In this document: piece after piece, positions 7,761 through 15,671 of the stretch | Numbering within the stretch: position 1 is the first letter of the stretch | How the letters are laid out: each line of letters begins with the position of its first letter | Origin: Alcanivorax sp. | GTDB taxonomy: Bacteria > Pseudomonadota > Gammaproteobacteria > Pseudomonadales > Alcanivoracaceae | NCBI RefSeq assembly: GCF_002726155.1 | Contig: NZ_PBSH01000031.1 | Span: 97,572-161,571 of the forward strand | Reading direction: 5' to 3' | Length of the DNA: 64,000 bases | Position numbers and translations under genes: made by a program | The notes under the pieces: generated by a model | Databases searched by the model: none | What the model saw: the letters and a program-made list of their open reading frames with translations, nothing else | Told to the model about the DNA's origin: nothing

Positions 7761-9371
7761 TTAAAGTCTCGCCACCCCGAACGAATTCGGGTGTAGCTGG
7801 CGTTGTTCTGCGTCATCGCAAATATCCAGCGCGTAAGCCACCACCCGGCGGGTGTCGCGGGGGTCGATAATGCCGTCGTCCCAAAGCCGGGCGGTGCCGT
7901 AGAGCGCAGTGGACTGGCTGTCCAGTTTCTGGGCGGTGGTCTGTTGCAGCATGTCGAGGACTTTCGGGTCGGGTTCGATACCGTTAGCCCGTTGTTTGCC
8001 CTCGGCCACAATGCGCAGCACCATGCCGGCCTGTTGGCCACCCATGACCGCGACTTTGGAATTCGGCCAGGCAAAGATGAAGCGCGGATCCAGTCCCCGG
8101 CCGCACATGGCGTAATTGCCGGCCCCGTAGGAGCCGCCCACCAGCACGGAAATTTTCGGCACCCGTGCGTTGGCCACAGCCTGCAGCATTTTGGAGCCGT
8201 TTTTGATCACCCCGTTCTGTTCCGCATCGGTACCGACCATGAAGCCGGTAGTGTTGTGAAGGAACAGTAAGGGGCGGCGGGTCTGATCGCACAGCTGGAT
8301 AAACTGGGCTGCCTTGGCGGCGCCGCGTGGCGTAATCGGTCCGTTATTACCAATGATGCCCACGGGCTTGCCTTCGATGGTGCTCCAGCCGCAGACGGTG
8401 GCGCTATCCCACTCGTTTTTGAAATCCAGAAAGTCGGAACCATCGACGATGCGGGCAATGATTTCGCGTACGTCGTAGGGTTTCTTGGCATCGGCAGGCA
8501 CCACGCCAAGCAGTTCTTCAGGCGGGAATTTGGGTGCTTCATGCTCGGGCGCCTCGGCTGCCGCCCGGCGCCAGCCCAATAGTTTCACCAGATCTCGAGC
8601 CTGGCTGATACCGTCTGCATCGGACTGCGCCAGGTACTCGGCTGTCCCAGCGGTGCCGGCATGCATCTCTGCGCCGCCCAGCTCTTCGTCGGTGGCAATT
8701 TCACCGGTAGCGGCTTTCAGCAGCGGCGGGCCGGCCAGAAACATCTTGGCACGTTCGCGGACCACCACCACGTAATCAGACAGGCCTGGCTGGTAGGCAC
8801 CGCCGGCGGTGGCATTGCCGTGAACCACGGTGATTTGCGGAATGCCTGCGGCGGACAGGCGTGCCTGGTTGGCAAAGGTGCGGGCGCCATCCACGAACAC
8901 TTCTGCGGCATAGTTCAGGTTAGCACCGCCGGATTCCACCAAGCTGACCACCGGCAGTTTGTTTTCCAGCGCAATGCGCTGCAGGCGCAGGGTCTTGTGC
9001 AGGCCGGAGGGAGAAATAGTGCCGCCCTTGATGGCCGAGTTGGAGGCGGTGACTAGGCAGCGGACACCGGACACATAGCCAATGCCGGCAATGGTGCTGC
9101 CGCCGGCTTCGGTGCCGTCCTTGTCGTCGTGCATCTTGTAGCCGGCCAGGTTCATCAGACTTAAAAACGGGGAGCCTGCATCCAGCAGCCGGGAGATACG
9201 TTCGTGGGGAAGCAGTTGGCCACGTTTTTCAAACTTGGCCCGTTTGCTTTCCGCGGTATCCACCACGGCCTGTTCGATGGCACGGAATTCCTCCACGGCC
9301 GCGAGCAAGGCGTCGCGGTTCTGGCGGTATTCTTCGCTGTTGGGGTCAAGTGCGCTGTCGAGAGTCGCCAT
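7761..9371 (-). CDS. atuC: Geranyl-CoA carboxylase, carboxyltransferase beta subunit
   Basis: 536-residue acyl-CoA carboxyltransferase subunit with the N- and C-terminal crotonase-like halves of the family (SLVESGGANLNYAAEVF in the first; LLFLHNTTGFMVGTDAEQNG and SYGAGNYAMCGRGLDPRFIF in the second). It transfers carboxylate from biotin on AtuF to geranyl-CoA. The start codon overlaps the atuB stop as TAATG, which implies translational coupling. Length and sequence also fit methylcrotonyl-CoA carboxylase beta. The residues separating geranyl from methylcrotonyl enzymes cannot be assigned with certainty by eye, so substrate assignment rests on the operon. Confidence 0.85.
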   Translation of the reverse strand: MATLDSALDPNSEEYRQNRDALLAAVEEFRAIEQAVVDTAESKRAKFEKRGQLLPHERISRLLDAGSPFLSLMNLAGYKMHDDKDGTEAGGSTIAGIGYVSGVRCLVTASNSAIKGGTISPSGLHKTLRLQRIALENKLPVVSLVESGGANLNYAAEVFVDGARTFANQARLSAAGIPQITVVHGNATAGGAYQPGLSDYVVVVRERAKMFLAGPPLLKAATGEIATDEELGGAEMHAGTAGTAEYLAQSDADGISQARDLVKLLGWRRAAAEAPEHEAPKFPPEELLGVVPADAKKPYDVREIIARIVDGSDFLDFKNEWDSATVCGWSTIEGKPVGIIGNNGPITPRGAAKAAQFIQLCDQTRRPLLFLHNTTGFMVGTDAEQNGVIKNGSKMLQAVANARVPKISVLVGGSYGAGNYAMCGRGLDPRFIFAWPNSKVAVMGGQQAGMVLRIVAEGKQRANGIEPDPKVLDMLQQTTAQKLDSQSTALYGTARLWDDGIIDPRDTRRVVAYALDICDDAEQRQLHPNSFGVARL

Positions 9372-10240
9372 TAGAGATCCTTGAACACGTCCGGGGTGGT
9401 GGCACGGTGGAAGCCATCGAACGGCTTGCTCTTGTCGTGGGAGGGCAGCGGAAAGATCGCCACATTGCCCTGACTGGCGGCACCGTCGATACGCAGGGTG
9501 TCGCCGCTGATAAAGGCGGACGCATCGCTGAGCAGGAAACAGATTGCGCCGGACACTTCCGATTCATTGCCCATGCGCTGCAGGGGTACGGCCGCGCGCA
9601 GGGTTTTCAGGGTTTGCTTGAAGCCATCGGGGTAGGTATCCATGCCGCTGGACATGATCCAGCCCGGAGCGACTGCGTTGACGCGTACACCGCAGCTGCC
9701 CCATTCATAGGCTGAGGTCTGGGTAAAGTTGACCATACCTGCGCGAGCGGCGCCGGAGTGCCCCATGCCGGGCATGCCGCCCCACATGTCGGCGACGATG
9801 TTGACGATGGCGCCGCCGTTTTTGTTCATGCCCTGCAGGAACACTTCCCGGGCCATCAGAAAGCCCCCGGTCAGGTTGGTGCGCACCACGGTTTCCCAGC
9901 CTTTCTGGCTGATCAAGGCCAGCGGAGAAGGGAACTGGCCGCCGGCGTTGTTGACCAGACCGTGGACGACCTGGACCGCTTTGTAGACGTCGCCAACGGT
10001 GGTTTTTACCGCTTCTTCATCACGGATATCGCAGGAAAACCCCAGCGCCTGGCCGCCGTCTTCGGCAATTTCAGCGGCGACGGCATCCAGTTTTTCCTGT
10101 TTGCGACCGATGAGCACCACGCGGGCGCCCAGGGCCGCCAGTTCGTGGGCGGTGCAACGGCCAATGCCGGAGCCGCCGCCAGTGACAATGATGTTCTGGC
10201 CGGCGAACAGGTTCTCTTTAAAGACGGAACGGTATGACAT
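9371..10240 (-). CDS. atuB: SDR-family dehydrogenase/reductase AtuB
   Basis: 289-residue short-chain dehydrogenase/reductase. The Rossmann motif TGGGSGIG is at residues 20-27 and NNAG at 97-100. The usual YxxxK catalytic pair is missing: the equivalent stretch reads HSGAARAG (161-168), as in the peroxisomal trans-2-enoyl-CoA reductase branch, so the protein probably acts on acyl-CoA or uses a different acid/base. Homologues in atu clusters are annotated as citronellol/citronellal dehydrogenase, but that role is not proven by this sequence. It is the second gene of the operon and overlaps atuC by one base. Confidence 0.75.
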   Translation of the reverse strand: MSYRSVFKENLFAGQNIIVTGGGSGIGRCTAHELAALGARVVLIGRKQEKLDAVAAEIAEDGGQALGFSCDIRDEEAVKTTVGDVYKAVQVVHGLVNNAGGQFPSPLALISQKGWETVVRTNLTGGFLMAREVFLQGMNKNGGAIVNIVADMWGGMPGMGHSGAARAGMVNFTQTSAYEWGSCGVRVNAVAPGWIMSSGMDTYPDGFKQTLKTLRAAVPLQRMGNESEVSGAICFLLSDASAFISGDTLRIDGAASQGNVAIFPLPSHDKSKPFDGFHRATTPDVFKDL

Positions 10241-10268
10241 GTTTTAGTCCTTGCAGTCCTAAAGGCGC

Positions 10269-10292
10269 CTGCATGCGTCACGTTGCATGCAG
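10269..10292. other. Stem-loop between atuA and atuB
   Basis: A perfect 8-bp stem CTGCATGC / GCATGCAG with an 8-base loop sits in the 68-base gap between atuA and atuB. No T-tract follows on the minus strand, so read-through is expected. It may stabilise or process the mRNA. Confidence 0.5.
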
Positions 10293-10308
10293 CACGCTAA
10301 GATCAACG

Positions 10309-12105
10309 TTATTTGTCTACTTCGTCAGCGATGGTCTGGCTGACGGGGATCGGCATATCCAGTAACTGCTGGGCAAAGGCTTTGCCTTGCGGGTCAATAC
10401 GTAGAGAGGCGATGCCGCCGCCGCCCAGGGCATTTTTCAGCAGAAAGTTGAAGGCATTCATGCCCGGCATGGACCAGCGGTGAACGCTGCCAGTATTCGG
10501 GTCCAGCACGTGCTGCATATAAGTAGCCACGCTCTGTTCTGTCAGCGCTGCATTCAGGTAGGGCAGGTATTCTGCCTTGCGGGCGATGACGCCAATATTG
10601 GCGTGGTTGCCCTTGTCGCCACTGCGGGCCCAGGCCAGTTTGACCAGTGGCACTGTGGTGTCGGTGTCAGTATCGCCGCTAGCGGTGCCGTAATCCGTGT
10701 CCTGGGGCAGGGCGCCGGCATCAAAGACCTGGCCGGTGGGTGTGTCGACGGAGTGCGTGTTGCCGTCCAGATCCACAGTGGCGGTGACCGCACTTTTTTC
10801 TACCAAGGTAGAAAACAGGCGGATGCGCGGGATGGGTTTGGGGCGGCCGCCAACCAGGCCGGAGAGGCCCGGCGCCATGCCGGTGGCAGCCTGGGCAATT
10901 TCCCGGGCAAACAGGCCCAGTGCTTTTTTGTCATCGTGCAGGGCGGCGATCTTGACCACGACTTCGCGGCTGTCGGCGCGGCGCGCATTGGCGCCATAGG
11001 TGCTTTCGCTGCCAAGAATTTCCACACTGGTATCGCGAAACGGGGCCATGCCCAGTTGCTGAAACAGGCCGGCTACCTTTTTCAGAATGGCATCGGCGAC
11101 TACCTGGCCTTTTGCGGGCGCGTCTATGCCGCCCATCAAGAAGGACGCGGTAATGCGGTTGCCGTCCGGGTAGGTGGCAGACACTTTGTAGCTGTCGGTG
11201 GGCGGCAGGCCACGGGCGCCAGAGACGCTGACGCGATGCTCGCCGACCTGCTCCAGGGTCACCTGGGTAAAATCGCAAACCACGTCAGGCAGCAAATAAG
11301 CACGTGGATCGCCGATTTCGTAAACAATCTGCTCGCCAACGGTAGCGCAGGTGACCAGTCCACCGGTATTGGCAGGCTTGGTAATCACAAAGTGGCCATC
11401 CGCATGACATTCAGCCACCGGGAAACCCATATTGTGGAAGTCTGGGACATCGCGCCAATCGGTGAAGTTACCGCCGGTGCATTGCGCGCCGCATTCAATT
11501 ACGTGGCCGGCGAGTGAACCCTGGGCCAGCTTGTCGTAATCATCGGCGGACCAGTCAAATTCGTGCATCAGCGGACCCAGTACTACGGCTGAGTCGGCGA
11601 TGCGGCCGGTGAGCACGATGTCGGCCCCGCCATCCAGTGCCGCCTTGATAGGCAGAGCGCCCAGATAGGCATTCATGGTAACGGTCATGGGGGGCAGGGG
11701 GGCGCCACTATCCAGTTCGGTCACGCCGGCAAAATCGTTGCGGCGGCTATTCAGATCATCCCCTTCTACCAGGGCGATCTTCATTTCCACCCCGGCGGCA
11801 GCGAAGGCTTTTTCCAGTGCATCACGACAGGCGCGTGGGTTCACGCCACCGGCATTACTGATCACCTTGATGTTTTTCGCTTTGATGTCTTTAGCCAGAG
11901 GGGCCATCACATTGGTGACAAAATCGTGGGCATAGCCGGCGTTGGGGTCTTTCATCCGTGCCCCGGCCATGATCGAAAGAGTGACCTCGGCCAGATAATC
12001 GAACACCAGATAATCCAGCTCGGTCTGGTGAACCAGCTGGAAGGCAGCGCTGTTGGTATCGCCCCAGAATCCGGCGGCACAACCGATGCGAACAGGCTCT
12101 GACAT
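10309..12105 (-). CDS. atuA: Acyclic terpene utilisation protein AtuA (DUF1446)
   Basis: 598-residue cytoplasmic protein of the AtuA/DUF1446 family. It opens with [15 protein letters not shown], has the [15 protein letters not shown] and LTGRIADSA segments typical of the N-terminal domain, and a C-terminal AtuA-like domain with [15 protein letters not shown]. It is essential for citronellol/geraniol use in Pseudomonas, but its biochemical step is unsettled. The frame can start 15 codons earlier at 12150. The ATG at 12105 has GGAG six bases upstream and leaves the operator at 12146-12163 outside the coding sequence, so it was chosen. This is the first gene of the minus-strand operon and the best marker that the cluster is atu rather than liu. 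Confidence 0.9.
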   Translation of the reverse strand: MSEPVRIGCAAGFWGDTNSAAFQLVHQTELDYLVFDYLAEVTLSIMAGARMKDPNAGYAHDFVTNVMAPLAKDIKAKNIKVISNAGGVNPRACRDALEKAFAAAGVEMKIALVEGDDLNSRRNDFAGVTELDSGAPLPPMTVTMNAYLGALPIKAALDGGADIVLTGRIADSAVVLGPLMHEFDWSADDYDKLAQGSLAGHVIECGAQCTGGNFTDWRDVPDFHNMGFPVAECHADGHFVITKPANTGGLVTCATVGEQIVYEIGDPRAYLLPDVVCDFTQVTLEQVGEHRVSVSGARGLPPTDSYKVSATYPDGNRITASFLMGGIDAPAKGQVVADAILKKVAGLFQQLGMAPFRDTSVEILGSESTYGANARRADSREVVVKIAALHDDKKALGLFAREIAQAATGMAPGLSGLVGGRPKPIPRIRLFSTLVEKSAVTATVDLDGNTHSVDTPTGQVFDAGALPQDTDYGTASGDTDTDTTVPLVKLAWARSGDKGNHANIGVIARKAEYLPYLNAALTEQSVATYMQHVLDPNTGSVHRWSMPGMNAFNFLLKNALGGGGIASLRIDPQGKAFAQQLLDMPIPVSQTIADEVDK

Positions 12106-12145
12106 GGTGGCTCCATTTGCGTGTGAATTCATGGTCTCGTAAGCT

Positions 12146-12163
12146 ACCAAGCAAGCGCTTGGT
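12146..12163. promoter_or_regulatory. Probable AtuR operator
   Basis: Inverted repeat ACCAAGC-AAGC-GCTTGGT lies in the intergenic region shared by divergent atuA and atuR, 40-60 bases before the atuA start. The CAAGC/GCTTG symmetry is typical of TetR-family operators that respond to acyl-CoAs. Binding by AtuR is inferred from position. Confidence 0.65.
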
Positions 12164-12366
12164 TTGTAAAGGGCAAAACCGATTACGTTTCACGCAAAAT
12201 AAAATACGGGCGTGTGCGCACTGGAGTCCGGTGCTGGAGAGAGCGTGTGCGTGGAATATGCGGGGGCGGTGCCAACCCATGACGCCCTGAAAAGGCGCGA
12301 TCCGGTTGTGGCTTGCAGCGCGATGCGGTCTTGCCATAATGCGGGTACACAAAAAAGAGGATACCA

Positions 12367-12963
12367 ATGGCTGAGTCTCTGGCGATTAACGGAATTGATG
12401 ATTCTCCCCGCGGGCGCTTGCTCAGTGCTGCTGCGCACCTGTTCCGGGACAAGGGGTTCGATCGCACCACGGTTCGCGATATTGCGGCATCGGTGGGGAT
12501 TCAGAGCGGCTCCATCTTCCATCACTTCAAAACCAAGGAGGATATCCTCTATGCGGTGATGGAAGAGGTAATTCATTTCAATACCGAGCGCCTGCGCCAA
12601 GCTATCGCTGCCCACCATTCAGGGAAAGACAGGTTGCGAGCGCTGATTCGGGCGGAGCTGCAGTCCATCGTGGGGGATACCGCCGAAGCGATGACGGTGA
12701 TGGTGACGGAGTGGCGTTGCCTGAGCGCAGACAAGCAGGCCCGAGCACTCAAATTGCGAGGTATTTATGAGCAGCTGTGGCTGGATGTATTGTCTGATTT
12801 GCACGATCAGGGCGACTTCACCACGGACCCCTTCATTATGCGTCGCCTGCTGACGGGAATGACCGGCTGGGCGCCGAACTGGTTTGATCGCGAAGGGCCG
12901 CTGAGTCTGGATGATCTGGCCGATATCATGTTGGCCCGGGTGATTGGTGAGTCCGCATCATGA
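12367..12963 (+). CDS. atuR: TetR-family repressor of the atu operon
   Basis: 198-residue TetR regulator. The helix-turn-helix is at residues about 17-60 (TTVRDIAASVGIQSGSIFHHFKTKEDIL), followed by a helical ligand-binding domain with no recognisable enzyme motif. It is divergent from atuA, and a palindromic operator lies between them, which is the arrangement of AtuR in Pseudomonas. The expected inducer is a citronellyl- or geranyl-CoA type thioester; this is inference. An AAGAGGA ribosome site precedes the ATG. The next small gene overlaps its stop as ATGA. LiuR-type control of leucine catabolism is the alternative, but no liu genes are near. Confidence 0.8.
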   Translation: MAESLAINGIDDSPRGRLLSAAAHLFRDKGFDRTTVRDIAASVGIQSGSIFHHFKTKEDILYAVMEEVIHFNTERLRQAIAAHHSGKDRLRALIRAELQSIVGDTAEAMTVMVTEWRCLSADKQARALKLRGIYEQLWLDVLSDLHDQGDFTTDPFIMRRLLTGMTGWAPNWFDREGPLSLDDLADIMLARVIGESAS

Positions 12964-13148
12964 TTGGTAATGCGATAGCGTGGGGGGAAAGTGGTTACTC
13001 CATCATCGAGGAGGGAGAGCTGAATCGGCAGACCTGGGCGCTGGATGTGCATCATTATCTGATTGCCAAGCCGAACGGGCAGTCATTACCGGGTAAATTC
13101 AGCCTGGAAGAGGCAAAAGCCCGTATTGAGGCGTTGGAGGCGGGCTAG
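12960..13148 (+). CDS. Small conserved-looking protein of unknown function
   Basis: 62-residue ORF whose ATG overlaps the atuR stop codon (ATGA), so it is probably co-translated with atuR. It has no signal peptide or membrane segment. The C-terminal half (GKFSLEEAKARIEALEAG) is predicted helical, and the middle (WALDVHHYLIAKPNG) looks like a beta hairpin. I do not recognise the family. The coupling, plausible amino-acid composition and stop just before an intergenic gap support a real gene. Confidence 0.55.
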   Translation: MIGNAIAWGESGYSIIEEGELNRQTWALDVHHYLIAKPNGQSLPGKFSLEEAKARIEALEAG

Positions 13149-13269
13149 GTTGCCCCGGTGTGGTTCTGGAAAAAGGGGCTGTTTTCGATGGTTTTGTGTT
13201 CGTTTTGCCCAAGTTTTAGGCTTATCGTCCATTTTCTAGGCAAACGAACGTCTTTCTGAAAAAAAGCCG

Positions 13270-13297
13270 TTGACACCCCCGGCCCAATCCCTAAAAT
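13270..13297 (+). promoter_or_regulatory. Sigma-70 promoter for the tRNA pair
   Basis: -35 TTGACA (13270-13275), a 16-base spacer and -10 TAAAAT (13292-13297), followed by a GC-rich discriminator GGCGCCC. The promoter ends about 25 bases before the first tRNA. A GC-rich discriminator is typical of stable-RNA promoters under stringent control. Confidence 0.75.
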
Positions 13298-13322
13298 GGC
13301 GCCCACTTCGCAGCGCGAACAA

Positions 13323-13398
13323 GGGTGATTAGCTCAGCTGGGAGAGCATCTGCCTTACAAGCAGAGGGTCGGCGGTTCGATCCCGTCATCACCCACCA
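13323..13398 (+). tRNA. tRNA-Val (anticodon TAC)
   Basis: 76-base cloverleaf with encoded CCA. Acceptor GGGTGAT pairs with ATCACCC. The anticodon arm TCTGC-CTTACAA-GCAGA gives anticodon TAC, and the T-arm contains GGTTCGATCC. It is the first of two tRNAs on the same transcript. Confidence 0.97.
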
Positions 13399-13433
13399 AT
13401 TTTGTAAGTGAAAGAATTCCGTAAGGGATAAGT

Positions 13434-13510
13434 GGAGCGGTAGTTCAGTTGGTTAGAATACCGGCCTGTCACGCCGGGGGTCGCGGGTTCGAGTCCCGTC
13501 CGCTCCGCCA
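13434..13510 (+). tRNA. tRNA-Asp (anticodon GTC)
   Basis: 77-base cloverleaf with encoded CCA. Acceptor GGAGCGG pairs with CCGCTCC. The anticodon loop CCTGTCACG gives GTC, and the T-arm has GGGTTCGAGTCC. It lies 35 bases after tRNA-Val and 15 bases before a terminator. Confidence 0.97.
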
Positions 13511-13525
13511 CTATTCAGCAAGAAA

Positions 13526-13551
13526 GGCTCTCCTTCGGGAGGGCCTTTTTT
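13526..13551 (+). terminator. Rho-independent terminator of the tRNA operon
   Basis: Stem GGCTCTCC / GGAGGGCC with a TTCG tetraloop, then six T (13546-13551). It directly follows tRNA-Asp. Confidence 0.9.
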
Positions 13552-13575
13552 GTATGTGGAAAACGCTGGAAACGG

Positions 13576-13706
13576 TACGTTTGATGCCAAATGCCTGATG
13601 TTTGACGCAAAACGGTCGCTGTTCCTGCGTTGTAAGTTCCTGCCTTTGCCCTTTCATTCTCCCGGTTTTTCTTTGTCAGGCATCCTGCGTCAGGCATCTG
13701 GCGTTA
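13576..13706. repeat. Word-based palindrome (GATGCCTGATG / GACGC type)
   Basis: The left part (13581-13608) repeats words such as GATGCC, ATGCCTGATG and TTTGACGC. The right part (13676-13706) is an inverted set (GTCAGGCAT, GCGTCAGGCATC, GGCGTTAC). Together they form a long imperfect hairpin between the tRNA terminator and the small acidic ORF. Short ORFs reported across it are artefacts of the repeat. Confidence 0.55.
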
Positions 13707-13780
13707 CCTTTCATGAACTTGTCACTTTCTATCTGTCTAATTTCACGGACGACATGTGAAACCATAGAAGGAAAAAGACA

Positions 13781-13885
13781 ATGGATGATTATCTGGAAGA
13801 GCGCCTGGAAGAAAAGCTGTTGATGGAAAGCCTGGAAGAGTGGCTGGAAGATGATGATTGGGCAGATGACGGCGAGGAGTTGTAA
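13781..13885 (+). CDS. 34-residue strongly acidic small protein (candidate)
   Basis: ORF of 34 codons starting ATGGATGATTATCTGG, with a purine-rich AAGGAAAAAG ribosome site upstream. It encodes a Glu/Asp-rich helix in which Leu and Trp recur (LEERLEEKLLMESLEEWLE), then an acidic tail (EDDDWADDGEEL). The heptad-like spacing of Leu suggests an amphipathic helix. I know of no matching family. Isolation between a palindrome and a promoter-like region, plus the good ribosome site, support expression. Confidence 0.45.
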   Translation: MDDYLEERLEEKLLMESLEEWLEDDDWADDGEEL

Positions 13886-14176
13886 TCCTTCGCTGTTCTC
13901 TGCCCCTCTTTGGTTACCCCTCCCTCCGTCCCGCCTCATTTCTGCCTGCTTTTTCTGCCGCAACGTGACTCCGGTACTGTTCTGATGGCGTCGTCTGACG
14001 CAAGCTATTGGCGTGACTTTTGTTTAACTGCCTTTCAGGTCACACTCTTTCCATAAGGCCTGACTATAATTGGCAGCGCCGCGACTGTGGGTGTCACTTT
14101 TGGGAGTGACGCGATGTGCGACGCATCTGCCTGCGGCGGCCACCTATAAAATAATTTCAAGGGAAGGACCGGCACC

Positions 14177-15538
14177 ATGGCTGCATCCTCTGTTACCTCG
14201 GAAGCGATTCTATTTTTTGATCATCGGGGTATTTCCAAAAGCATGCTCTACGCAGATTTCGAAGCCATTCTCGATGGAATGGTCGGGGTGCCTGAGTTTG
14301 CGGACAAAGAGGTGCGGGGGGCGTACTGCCTGGTTAACGGCCAGTTGCGAGTGCGCTCCCTGGTGCTGTTTACCATTGATTTTGATGAAGACGGAATGGC
14401 TGATACCACCTGGAATGTGCCATTGCGTCACCTTGCGGAGCATGCGGGTCAGGGGCCGGATATGGGGGCGGGGCCGGTTCGTCTTGCCTGCCGCAGCCAG
14501 TGCCCGGTGGCCTGGCATCAGGACCAGATGTGGGATCCGGGAATGAAGCCCGGTGCCAACGATTTTATTGCCATCCGTGATTCCATTCGTGAGCGAGGCC
14601 CGAAGATGGGGCTGGAAATGGATGATGAGATGGATGTCGCTCCTCCGCCTGTGGTGGGCACATCGGCGCCAACGATTGCGCCGGAAACGGATGAGTCACA
14701 AAAGAAAGCCGACCAGGAGCGTGTGCGCCTGGCGCGCATTATCAAGGAGCTGCGCCTGCGGGTGCAGACCCTTGAGAACACCCAGTCTGAAGACGCTGCC
14801 AAGGTGAGGTACGCGGCCCAGCAGAAAGAAGAAATCCTCAATGCCCAGCTGGAAAAGGTGATGGGGCAGTTCAAGGCGATCAAATCCCAGAATGGTGCCT
14901 TGCGGGAGCAGAATGAATCCCTGAAGGGGCAGCTGCTATCCCTGAATCAGAGTCTGGAAGAGCAGAGTCGCCGCAGTGAGCACCAGGGAAGCGAGATGGA
15001 GGTGCTGACGGAGCAGTACAAGCTGGCATTGGAGCAGCGACTCGAGGAAGAGCGGGCGAAGATGTCGGAGCAGTTACATGCGCTGGAAATGGATGTGCTT
15101 ACCCGGGATGACCTGATTGGCCAGCTCCGTGAAGAAATCGCTGAACAGAAACGCAATAAAGCAAAAGACGCCAATAGCGGGGCGCAGAAGACCCTGGAGA
15201 AGCTGGAAGAGCTGGGGTTGAGCTTTATCGCTTTTCATCCTGGCGCGGGGCATATCTCCATCGCGGCGGACCAGGTGGCCAGCTACATGGAAAACCCCAT
15301 TGCCTTTGCTGCCCGCAAATGTCTGGTCACCGAAGACCATTACCGCGCCTGGTTGGCGCACTATGAAAGCCCCACCTGCCAGGTTCCCGTGGGGGCCGAT
15401 GAGACACCTTGTGGCAAGCGGGTGATCCGTGTGGAAGTGCCCAATCAGTTCAAGCCAGGGGTGTCTGATTGCAACGCCAACCGCTGCCCGAACTGCCGCA
15501 ATGATTCTGCCATCGACAATGTGCTGCGTTTCCGTTGA
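14177..15538 (+). CDS. Coiled-coil protein with C-terminal Cys cluster, unknown function
   Basis: 453 residues. The N-terminal domain (about 1-140) includes SEAILFFDHRGISKSMLYADFEAILDG and has no known motif. After a Pro-rich linker comes a long Glu/Gln-rich coiled coil (about 175-345). A C-terminal domain (about 350-453) ends with a cysteine cluster (CQVPVGADETPC and CNANRCPNCRN), a possible zinc site. There is no signal peptide or membrane segment, so it is cytoplasmic. A TATAAT hexamer at 14065-14070 may be its -10 element. The next gene is 133 bases downstream. The coiled coil suggests oligomerisation or a scaffold; no function can be assigned. Confidence 0.8.
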   Translation: MAASSVTSEAILFFDHRGISKSMLYADFEAILDGMVGVPEFADKEVRGAYCLVNGQLRVRSLVLFTIDFDEDGMADTTWNVPLRHLAEHAGQGPDMGAGPVRLACRSQCPVAWHQDQMWDPGMKPGANDFIAIRDSIRERGPKMGLEMDDEMDVAPPPVVGTSAPTIAPETDESQKKADQERVRLARIIKELRLRVQTLENTQSEDAAKVRYAAQQKEEILNAQLEKVMGQFKAIKSQNGALREQNESLKGQLLSLNQSLEEQSRRSEHQGSEMEVLTEQYKLALEQRLEEERAKMSEQLHALEMDVLTRDDLIGQLREEIAEQKRNKAKDANSGAQKTLEKLEELGLSFIAFHPGAGHISIAADQVASYMENPIAFAARKCLVTEDHYRAWLAHYESPTCQVPVGADETPCGKRVIRVEVPNQFKPGVSDCNANRCPNCRNDSAIDNVLRFR

Positions 15539-15671
15539 GTGAATAACTGTGAACTGGTTCCGCTAGGTGCTTGATTGGTAAGATTTTTGCAGTACTTTTT
15601 TCTGATAGGGGCTTTGGCCCGGCAGCATTGCAACAACCATTGCAACAACAAGAACATCGGGAGCCGCTGTT

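Noticed and set aside
3254..9371. Reading the cluster as leucine/isovalerate (liu) genes
   Set aside because: AtuA is present, HMG-CoA lyase is absent, and gene order matches atu; the paralogous enzymes alone cannot decide.
13550..13823. Two overlapping plus-strand ORFs after the tRNA terminator
   Set aside because: They read through a word-based palindrome and have compositions dictated by the repeat.
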